A stretch of DNA of 5,484 nt from an uncultured Clostridia bacterium (GTDB taxonomy: Bacteria > Bacillota > Clostridia > Christensenellales > Borkfalkiaceae): contig USSJ01000101.1 of assembly GCA_900557285.1 (NCBI GenBank), forward strand, positions 1-5,484, given 5' to 3'. Under the pieces are notes generated by a model. The model saw only the letters and a list, made by a program, of their open reading frames with translations. It was not told where the DNA came from and made no database searches. This document shows, piece by piece, positions 1 through 5,484 of the stretch. The translations under genes were made by a program, and so were the position numbers. Position 1 is the stretch's first letter; each line of letters opens with the position of its first letter.

Positions 1-1080
1 ATTGGCGGTACAGCATCCGAAATTGGGTTCCAACCCGAACACGTTTGCATCGGGAGAATTGGTATAAAATACGGAAGGTTCGTTCTGCACGGCACAGCAG
101 ATCTGATTGCTCTGCTGGTCGTACTGGTGCGTCCACATATCGGGAGAAATTGCCGCAGACAGTGCATTGAAAGCGAGACGTTCCAGCCTGTCCCCCCAGA
201 CGCTTTTGCCCGTCAGCGCAAGCAGCCATTCATAAGAATACATGGCTTCCACAACTCCGCAAAGTTCGGTACCGTGGACGGGGCTGCGCCCGGAAAGGCA
301 CTCGTCCCCCGTAAAATGCCCCACCGCCGTACCGTGGTATTTTTGCAGGGTGCAAAACATCCGTTCCGCGTCCGCATCCGAAACGGGCGCGTCCTTGCCG
401 TTCAGTACGCGCCGGTACAGCGGACCCGCTTTCAGACTCATCGCCGCGTTGACGACGTGGGTGTACATCGTCCACTTTTTGTCCACTCCCTTCCACAGCG
501 CCGTACCGCGGACGACATCCGCGCCCATGAGTCTGAGAATACGCGCCAGTTCCAAAAGCCATTTTTCCGGCCTGCGTTCGTACAGCCAGAGAACGGAAAT
601 AAGGCACTCGTACCAGCGCATTTCCGCCCAGCCGTGCAGCGTAACGGCACGGATAAAGTCTCGGTACTGCCACAGCGCTCTGTACACCGCTTCTTCAATG
701 CGTTCGTCCCCCGAACACTCCTGCCAAAGTACCAGCACCTTTAAGATGAGGAACAGCGCCCACATATCGTAGCTTTTCCGCTCCTCTTCCGCGCACGGAC
801 ACAGCCAGCCGTCCTCCTGCTGTCCCGCCAGAATCTTGTCGATGAACCGCTTTGCGCGGGAGATCATCTCCCCGTCACGCAACAGAAATGCCAGCGGAAT
901 AAATCCGTCCAGCCAGTACGGAACGCGTTCCCAGCCTTCACGACTGCCGCCGATCCACTTGCTGTCGCGCACGTCCGGCCAGATTTTGTCCAGGTTGCCC
1001 GCAAGCCCCGCCGCCTGAATTTCCAGCTGTTTTTTCAGCCAGCCCTGCGGGATAATTTCATTTACGGTCAGTTTTTTCAT
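1..1080 (-). CDS. DUF1680 / GH127-superfamily glycosidase (beta-L-arabinofuranosidase-like), N-terminal 360 residues, runs off left edge
   Basis: The frame is open from ATG 1080-1078 to the window edge, so the 3' end is missing; family members usually have about 600-700 residues. The N-terminus (MKKLTVNEIIPQGWLKKQL, then GLAGNL at 25-30, WIGGSREGWERVPYWLDG at 42-59) has no signal peptide and is typical of a cytoplasmic DUF1680 subclade with an (alpha/alpha) barrel. The metal/catalytic set known from Bifidobacterium HypBA1 (Glu338, Cys340, Cys417, Cys418, with Cys417 as nucleophile) appears to be kept: Glu272-x-Cys274 in GTELCGVVE and Cys356-Cys357 in FGCCTAN. Glu260 in TGDECLSG may be the acid/base, though the loop between it and Glu272 is about 4 residues shorter than in HypBA1. 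It likely removes a terminal sugar, perhaps beta-L-arabinofuranose, from imported oligosaccharides. The start is fixed by an in-frame TAA two codons upstream, the stop of the GH112 gene. Family call is strong; substrate is unknown. Confidence 0.87.
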   Translation of the reverse strand, partial: MKKLTVNEIIPQGWLKKQLEIQAAGLAGNLDKIWPDVRDSKWIGGSREGWERVPYWLDGFIPLAFLLRDGEMISRAKRFIDKILAGQQEDGWLCPCAEEERKSYDMWALFLILKVLVLWQECSGDERIEEAVYRALWQYRDFIRAVTLHGWAEMRWYECLISVLWLYERRPEKWLLELARILRLMGADVVRGTALWKGVDKKWTMYTHVVNAAMSLKAGPLYRRVLNGKDAPVSDADAERMFCTLQKYHGTAVGHFTGDECLSGRSPVHGTELCGVVEAMYSYEWLLALTGKSVWGDRLERLAFNALSAAISPDMWTHQYDQQSNQICCAVQNEPSVFYTNSPDANVFGLEPNFGCCTAN

Positions 1081-1083
1081 ACT

Positions 1084-3258
1084 TTACTTTTTCAGCCAGC
1101 GGATCTCCATCGGCGCGCAGACAATTTCCCGCGCCCTGCCCAACGCATCGTAAAAGAGCGTTTTTTGTTCCGTCTCCGAATTATTGACCAAGGCATATTT
1201 GCCGCTCTGCTCATAATAATGACAGTCCACAAGCGGGTTTGTGCTGAAATTTTTACATACGTATTCCTCTTTTCCTGTCACCCATAGCAGGGCGCGGTAC
1301 AAGAGGCGCGCGTTCCCGAAAGAATACGGAAGCCCCGTGATGTAAAAACTTCTGCCCTTTCCGAATGTATTGACGGCGGCTTTGACTTCGCCGACATTGA
1401 CATTGCGCACAAAGCGATCGGAAAACTGTATTTTCAGAACTTTTGTACCCGCAAGCGCATAGATATTTTTCTTATCTTCGCCGTAATCGGGAACGGGAGT
1501 GTCTTCAAAAATAAAATGCCCTTCCGCGGCGAAAATGTTGTACTTGTCCGTGTTGAGGGAAAGCCCCTTCTCTTCATCCACTCCGAACACGTCCGCAAGA
1601 CGGAAATACCTTCCGCCGCCCGCATACGCCGTGGGTTCTCCCACGCCGACGATGCCGCCTCCGCGCGCGACAAAGGCGCGCACCTTTTCCTGCACCTCCT
1701 CGTCTGCCCAGTTTTCTCCGCCCGACCATGCCGTATACGCATCACCCGCATTGATGACGGCATCGACTTTGTCCAGCGCACCCGCTTTTACGTCCTCAAA
1801 ATTGATGAACGACACTTCCACGGGAAGCCCTGACAGCGCTTCCAGAATTCCCTGATAGGAATAAGCCTGCTGATACCACAGTTCGTGCGCAGTCATGAAG
1901 CATTGCCAGCTTCTGATCTTTCCCCAGCTGTTGAGGACGGCGACACGGAGAGTGCTGAACGGCTTTTTCCCCTTCACGTTTTCATAAATTTCGCGAAATT
2001 CCGAACAGATCTCCCCTGCACGGCTGACAAACTTCGGGAATTTTGCCGCCAGCGACAGATACCCGCCGAATCCGATACGGTCGAGCGGGGCGCGCATCAT
2101 GGCGCGGCGCGCCGTCATCCAGTTTCTGTCAAGTTCGACAACGGCATTTTCCTCGTTCCCGTCGAAAAAGGTATCCGGGAAAAAGTACGGGAGCATGCGC
2201 CCTTCCACATAGCGGAGCCCGGGCATATCCGAGAGCATGCGCAGAGTTACGCCGCCGCCCACGCTCCCGACCACGGCATCCAGCCCGATCTTTTCAAAAT
2301 ACTTTCCGTAAGGCTCCGTGCCGATCCACGAATCCCCGAGGAACATCATCGCCTCGCGCCCGTAAGAATGCACGATATCCACAAGTTCCTTTACCGTGTT
2401 CGCAACATAGCGCATGGTGAAATTCATATAATCGAGGAAAGCTTTTTTGGGTACGCGGTGCGGGGAATTGTAATAACCCTCGTCCACAAAATCTTCCGCC
2501 GTGAGCGCATAGCCGTATTCCTTTTCAAACTCGTCCAGCGCGCGCGGACTGACGGAGGCATTGTACCCGAACCAGTCGACGATCTTCTCTTTTCCCTCTT
2601 CGTTGAACACGAGAAAGAAATGGTACAAAAAGGTGGTGAAGCGCACGACGCTGATATCGGGATGCGTCTGCAGCCAGTTGATGAGCACTTCGCGGATGTG
2701 CGCCGCCGTTTTGGGATAGCGAGGATCATAAGGACTGTGTTTGTCCGTGTTCCAGCCGTTGGTGATGTAGTTGTACATCTGCGTGGAATCCCACACGTTG
2801 TGCGCCAGGAAAGACAAGGTGTATTCGTGGTACTTTTGCGCATTTTTTACGCATACGGTACCCGCTTTTTCGTCCGCCGCCCAATCCGTATGCACCTTTT
2901 GCGCGGTGCGGTCGATTACCTGCCAGTAGCGCAGGGAGTCTGCGGAAAAATCCGCCCTGACCTGCTCGGCAAAATATCCTTTTTCGGGACGGATGCAGAA
3001 TTCGCTCTCCGTTGCGGTCACGCGGTCGCTCATCAGAAAGAAATGCTGCAGCTCCTCGGGGTGCGCCTTTGCCCATGCCACATCGCCGCGCGTGACAAAA
3101 TACGTTTCGTACACCTTATCGGCGAGTTCGCGCGCGTTTTCGGGAAGTTTTGTCCCGTCGCAGTCGCGGACGGCGTCCGCGCCCCACAATTTCATGATTT
3201 TTTTCGTCCCTTCCACAAACGAACTGTCTGTGGGGACGGTGATTCTTCCGTTTTTCAT
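1084..3258 (-). CDS. GH112 beta-galactoside phosphorylase (lacto-N-biose / galacto-N-biose / galactosyl-rhamnose phosphorylase family)
   Basis: The 724-residue product matches GH112 in length (about 720-750) and layout. It shows the N-terminal signature GRITVPTD (4-11) and GADAVRDCDGTKLPE (26-40), then a TIM barrel to about residue 430. A Rossmann-like middle domain (about 435-660, with ARGGGIVGVGEPTAYAGGGR at 531-550) and a small C-terminal beta domain (about 668-724) follow. FLGDSWIGTEPY (306-317) holds Asp309, which I align with the general acid Asp313 of the Bifidobacterium enzyme. The family performs inverting phosphorolysis of beta-galactosides to alpha-D-galactose 1-phosphate plus the acceptor sugar (GlcNAc, GalNAc or L-rhamnose). 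There is no signal peptide, so it is cytoplasmic. The frame stays open to 3465, but I chose ATG 3258-3256: it overlaps the GH2 stop as ATGA and starts exactly at the family N-terminus (MKNGRITVPTD). No strong Shine-Dalgarno precedes it (only GAG about 8 nt away), so coupling to GH2 translation is likely. Acceptor specificity cannot be read; context favours galactosyl-rhamnose weakly. Confidence 0.93.
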   Translation of the reverse strand: MKNGRITVPTDSSFVEGTKKIMKLWGADAVRDCDGTKLPENARELADKVYETYFVTRGDVAWAKAHPEELQHFFLMSDRVTATESEFCIRPEKGYFAEQVRADFSADSLRYWQVIDRTAQKVHTDWAADEKAGTVCVKNAQKYHEYTLSFLAHNVWDSTQMYNYITNGWNTDKHSPYDPRYPKTAAHIREVLINWLQTHPDISVVRFTTFLYHFFLVFNEEGKEKIVDWFGYNASVSPRALDEFEKEYGYALTAEDFVDEGYYNSPHRVPKKAFLDYMNFTMRYVANTVKELVDIVHSYGREAMMFLGDSWIGTEPYGKYFEKIGLDAVVGSVGGGVTLRMLSDMPGLRYVEGRMLPYFFPDTFFDGNEENAVVELDRNWMTARRAMMRAPLDRIGFGGYLSLAAKFPKFVSRAGEICSEFREIYENVKGKKPFSTLRVAVLNSWGKIRSWQCFMTAHELWYQQAYSYQGILEALSGLPVEVSFINFEDVKAGALDKVDAVINAGDAYTAWSGGENWADEEVQEKVRAFVARGGGIVGVGEPTAYAGGGRYFRLADVFGVDEEKGLSLNTDKYNIFAAEGHFIFEDTPVPDYGEDKKNIYALAGTKVLKIQFSDRFVRNVNVGEVKAAVNTFGKGRSFYITGLPYSFGNARLLYRALLWVTGKEEYVCKNFSTNPLVDCHYYEQSGKYALVNNSETEQKTLFYDALGRAREIVCAPMEIRWLKK
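3255..3258 (-). other. ATGA start/stop overlap coupling GH2 to GH112
   Basis: The GH2 stop codon TGA (3257-3255) and the GH112 start codon ATG (3258-3256) share the bases ATGA. Such overlaps commonly allow terminating ribosomes to restart on the next gene. The weak ribosome binding site of GH112 fits that reading. The two enzymes would then be made in linked amounts. Confidence 0.85.
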
Positions 3259-4997
3259 ATTTCGATCTCGTTGATCTTTCTGATCTCCTCCAAAGGAACT
3301 TTGGGAGTGCGGTCCTCTTTCAAAAGCCCGTTCACTTCCTGCTGAATGTCCGTAAGCTGGGTATAGCAATAGCCGATGACGGGCATTTTCTTTGCCGCCG
3401 TGAACAGCGCGCGCAGGCGGGAAAGGTATTCTTTTCCGTCCTTTACGCCGCTGCCGTACCCCCACGCTTCGCCCGTGGCATCACCGCAGAACGCCGTTCC
3501 GCCAAACTCGGAAAGGAGGATCGGCTGACCTTCGTATTTCCAGCCCTTTGCCAGCGCAAACTGCACGCCCGTCCGCGCATCTCCGTCCGCGATCTTCTGC
3601 GCGTCCGAAAACATCGAATACAGCTTTTCCGCATCCTGCGTGTACTGATGAACGGTGAGAAGATCGGTAAACGTGTGCGCCCAGCCGTCGTTTCCGATGA
3701 CGGGGCGGCGAGGATCGTATGCCTTGGTCAGCCAATACATTGCCGAAACAAAATTCTGCGTGCGGGTATTCTCCAACAGGTCACGCACACCCCAGCTTTC
3801 GTTGAAGCACACCCATGCGGCAATACAGGGATGGTTGTAGTTCTGCTGCAGGATCTCCTGCCACTGCGCCGCCGCCTTTGCGATGCTCTCCTCTGTGAAA
3901 AAGTAGGAAGAGGGAAGCTCGCACCAGACGCCCAGCCCCATGATGTCCGCATAGTAAAGATAGCGTTCGTCCTCGATCTTTTCGTGCTTGCGGACGGCAT
4001 TGAACCCCATTTCCTTGGTCAGACGGATGTCCTCGATGATCGCCTCTTCACTCGGCGGAGTAAAGCCCGAATCCTTCCACCAGCCCTGATCGAGCACCAT
4101 TTTTAAATATTTGGGCGCCATGCTGTGGGAAATCTGCCCGCCGCGCACATAGGTATCGGTCATGGCAAAATAGGAACCGACGGTATCCGTGACCTTCTCC
4201 CCCTTGCGCACCGTGAACTGCAGATCGTAAATGCACGCCCAGTCCATAAAAGACACGTTGACGGCGTCCACCGTTTTGTCCGACGCGAGACTGAGTCGGA
4301 TCTTCTGCTGCGCACCGTCCGCACAAATGCTGCCGCCGCACACCTTTTTGCCGCCGAACTGCGCGCAGTATTCCACAAAGACGTCTTCATCAGGGCGGGT
4401 AACGGAAAAGGTGAGTTCGACCTCCCCTTCACCGGGGAAAGGCGTGATGCGCAAATATGAAAGCCTCGTTTCGTCCGCATATTCCATCCAGACGCTCTTC
4501 CAGATACCCGTCATCTGCCTGTAATGACAGCCGTGATTGTGCTGCGCCCAGCGCTGTTTGCCGCGGATCTGGCAAGGCGAAAGCGGATCGTCGCAGCGGA
4601 TGACGAGAAGATTTTCGCCCGCGTGCAAAAAATCGGTGATGTCAAGGGAAAAGCGGGCGTAAGCGCCTTCATGCGCGCCCGCCTTTTTTCCGTTGACGTA
4701 GACGGTGCAAAGGTAATCCGCCCCGTCGATGTTTAAAAGATTGCGCCTGCCCGCACGCTTGCACAGCTTATGCGCATACCAGACGGTGGAATGCGGCGTT
4801 TCGTCGCCGATCCCGCTCATCTTTGTCTCATACGCGAAGGGAACGGTGATCTTTGCGGGAAGATCTCCCGAAAGCGCCTGCTTTTGTGTGACCTGTTCGC
4901 CGAACGCGAACAGCCATTCGCCGTCCAGCGAAAGCCAATCCGCCCGCACAAACTGCGGGCGCGGATACCCCTTGATATAACACTTTGCGTGATTCAT
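3255..4997 (-). CDS. GH2 family glycoside hydrolase (beta-galactosidase / beta-glucuronidase-like), cytoplasmic
   Basis: The 580-residue product has the three-domain core of family GH2. A jelly-roll sugar-binding domain spans about 15-175 (LDGEWLFAFGE at 24-34, VYVNGKKAGAHEGAYARF at 99-116, HYRQMTGIWKSVWME at 158-172). An immunoglobulin-like domain follows at about 178-285, then a TIM barrel at about 290-575. Catalytic residues are visible: acid/base Glu400 in FNESWG and nucleophile Glu497 in ILLSEFGG. LDQGWW (302-307) and GFNAVRKHEKIEDERYLYYAD (331-351) mark the barrel subgroup. GH2 enzymes are retaining and cleave terminal beta-galactosides, beta-glucuronides, beta-mannosides or alpha-L-arabinosides; motifs here do not separate these. 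It is close in length to beta-glucuronidase (about 600) and lacks the extra C-terminal domains of LacZ. There is no signal peptide. ATG 4997-4995 was chosen because GGAGG lies 5 nt upstream and the family alignment begins just after it. An alternative in-frame ATG at 5009 (adding MEEN) overlaps the preceding stop. The gene ends in an ATGA overlap with GH112. Confidence 0.92.
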   Translation of the reverse strand: MNHAKCYIKGYPRPQFVRADWLSLDGEWLFAFGEQVTQKQALSGDLPAKITVPFAYETKMSGIGDETPHSTVWYAHKLCKRAGRRNLLNIDGADYLCTVYVNGKKAGAHEGAYARFSLDITDFLHAGENLLVIRCDDPLSPCQIRGKQRWAQHNHGCHYRQMTGIWKSVWMEYADETRLSYLRITPFPGEGEVELTFSVTRPDEDVFVEYCAQFGGKKVCGGSICADGAQQKIRLSLASDKTVDAVNVSFMDWACIYDLQFTVRKGEKVTDTVGSYFAMTDTYVRGGQISHSMAPKYLKMVLDQGWWKDSGFTPPSEEAIIEDIRLTKEMGFNAVRKHEKIEDERYLYYADIMGLGVWCELPSSYFFTEESIAKAAAQWQEILQQNYNHPCIAAWVCFNESWGVRDLLENTRTQNFVSAMYWLTKAYDPRRPVIGNDGWAHTFTDLLTVHQYTQDAEKLYSMFSDAQKIADGDARTGVQFALAKGWKYEGQPILLSEFGGTAFCGDATGEAWGYGSGVKDGKEYLSRLRALFTAAKKMPVIGYCYTQLTDIQQEVNGLLKEDRTPKVPLEEIRKINEIEI

Positions 4998-5002
4998 GTT
5001 TT

Positions 5003-5007
5003 CCTCC
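5003..5007 (-). promoter_or_regulatory. Shine-Dalgarno site for the GH2 gene
   Basis: The minus strand reads ATGGAGGAAAACATG across 5009-4995. The GGAGG core lies 5 nt before ATG 4997, a workable spacing, and it is the clearest ribosome binding site in the window. It decides the start at 4997 over the in-frame ATG at 5009, which has only a poor purine run upstream (AAAGAAAAAATGATCTG). If 5009 were used, the Shine-Dalgarno would lie inside the coding sequence. Confidence 0.75.
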
Positions 5008-5008
5008 A

Positions 5009-5484
5009 TCAGATCATTTTTTCTTTGTCCAGATACACCTGCCCCGGAACGGTCCACACGTCGCAGTTGCGCGGAGCAAGCTTCCCCGCAAAGGTCAGGC
5101 GGACCTTGGTGGGAAGATCTCTGTCCATATTGACAAGGGTGTAAGCGGGATCGCCATCCTTATCCTTCCGGCTGGTGACCGCAACGGACGTTTCGTTGAC
5201 GATCACGCGGATCTCCCGCAAAGTATCATCCCCGCCGAAAACCGGAAACCCGCCCTGCGGACGCCCGAAATACCGCACCTGCTCAAACGTACATTCCGAA
5301 AGAACGTCCGCAAAATACTTTAAAAACACGCGGTCTTCATAGGACACACTGTAAAAAGTCTGGGTGCGCTCGCCGAACAGATTGACGGGATTCTCGCGGT
5401 AATTTCCGTCCAGCCTCGCCTGATAGAAAGAAAACCAGTGAAAACCCGTGGCACCGTGCGCGACGGAAGAATAAATCTGCCAGC
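5009..5484 (-). CDS. C-terminal 158 residues of a TIM-barrel glycosidase (GH42 / beta-galactosidase-like), runs off right edge
   Basis: The frame is open from the right edge to TGA at 5011-5009; the start and catalytic residues are outside the window. The first visible residues, WQIYSSVAHGATGFHWFSFY, resemble the last strand and helix of GH42-like and related barrel glycosidases, where a conserved 'AhGAxGfxxFsf' segment sits at the active-site rim. This is followed by a helical segment (YEDRVFLKYFADVLSE) and then a beta-rich C-terminal domain (from about RYFGRPQGGFPVFGG onward, with IRVIVNETSVAVTSRKDKDG, YTLVNMDRDLPTKVRLTF and DVWTVPGQVYLDKEKMI). That domain looks like a small beta-sandwich of the kind that ends many glycosidases. 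It is 11 bp upstream of the GH2 start and first in the visible operon. The family cannot be named from this fragment; I infer a glycoside hydrolase from the barrel motif and neighbours. Confidence 0.66.
   Translation of the reverse strand, partial: WQIYSSVAHGATGFHWFSFYQARLDGNYRENPVNLFGERTQTFYSVSYEDRVFLKYFADVLSECTFEQVRYFGRPQGGFPVFGGDDTLREIRVIVNETSVAVTSRKDKDGDPAYTLVNMDRDLPTKVRLTFAGKLAPRNCDVWTVPGQVYLDKEKMI

Noticed and set aside
127..772. Two overlapping plus-strand frames (127-744, 242-772) and minus-strand frames (230-673, 438-698)
   Set aside because: All overlap the DUF1680 coding frame, which carries the family motifs across this region. Their translations are low-complexity, Arg/Pro/Ser-rich and typical of shadow frames.
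1078..1086. A frameshift or sequencing error splitting one fused gene
   Set aside because: Both flanking proteins are complete at this junction: GH112 ends at its normal length, and the DUF1680 protein starts at the usual family N-terminus. The TAA is best read as a true stop; the fusion idea is kept only as a finding to test.
1885..3345. A 486-codon open frame on the plus strand opposite the GH112 gene
   Set aside because: It lies wholly antisense to a gene with clear family motifs and a conserved length, and its product is rich in Arg, His and Phe with no recognisable domain. Codon bias of the GH112 gene removes stop codons from the opposite strand.
3259..3465. In-frame upstream extension of GH112 to an ATG at 3465
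   Set aside because: The extra 69 residues overlap the GH2 coding end, including conserved barrel sequence, and lack any GH112 homology. The family N-terminus begins right at ATG 3258.
3648..4106. Plus-strand 152-codon frame and other plus-strand frames at 4125-5323
   Set aside because: They are antisense to GH2 and the right-edge gene, have no domain signature, and overlap one another in several frames.
4998..5057. In-frame upstream extension of the GH2 gene to an ATG at 5057
   Set aside because: It would overlap the end of the upstream glycosidase, and the GH2 family sequence and the ribosome binding site both point to 4997.

Overview
The window holds four tightly packed genes, all on the minus strand, so the transcript reads from the right end (5484) to the left end (1). 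In transcription order they are: the C-terminal part of a TIM-barrel glycosidase of unassigned family (5009-5484, cut by the window edge); a complete family GH2 glycosidase (3255-4997); a complete family GH112 beta-galactoside phosphorylase (1084-3258); and the first 360 residues of a DUF1680 protein of the GH127 beta-L-arabinofuranosidase superfamily (1-1080, cut by the window edge). Junctions are minimal: 11 bp, a 4-bp ATGA overlap, and 3 bp. There is no room for internal promoters or terminators and no non-coding stretch of any size. I see no RNA genes, mobile elements, repeats or CRISPR.

The three visible N-termini (GH2, GH112, DUF1680) have no signal peptide, so these enzymes very likely act in the cytoplasm on imported oligosaccharides. 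The GH112 enzyme would cleave a beta-galactoside with phosphate to give alpha-galactose 1-phosphate. The GH2 enzyme, the DUF1680 enzyme and the unassigned barrel enzyme would trim other linkages. GH112 enzymes act on lacto-N-biose or galacto-N-biose (host glycans) or on D-galactosyl-beta-1,4-L-rhamnose (plant rhamnogalacturonan or similar). The neighbouring GH2 and DUF1680 genes, with no hexosaminidase or N-acetylhexosamine kinase in view, lean towards a plant or complex-polysaccharide substrate. That is inference.

The organism is probably an anaerobic, moderately GC-rich Firmicute (Clostridia-like), perhaps from gut or another plant-fibre-rich habitat. This rests on the gene content, the AGGAGG-type ribosome binding site and the compact operon of cytoplasmic glycosidases. 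The sequence alone does not fix the genus.

Nothing here looks like a wholly new system. The most interesting points are the unusual gene combination around a glycoside phosphorylase, the in-frame one-codon gap between GH112 and DUF1680, and two enzymes (DUF1680 subclade and right-edge barrel protein) whose substrates cannot be read from sequence.
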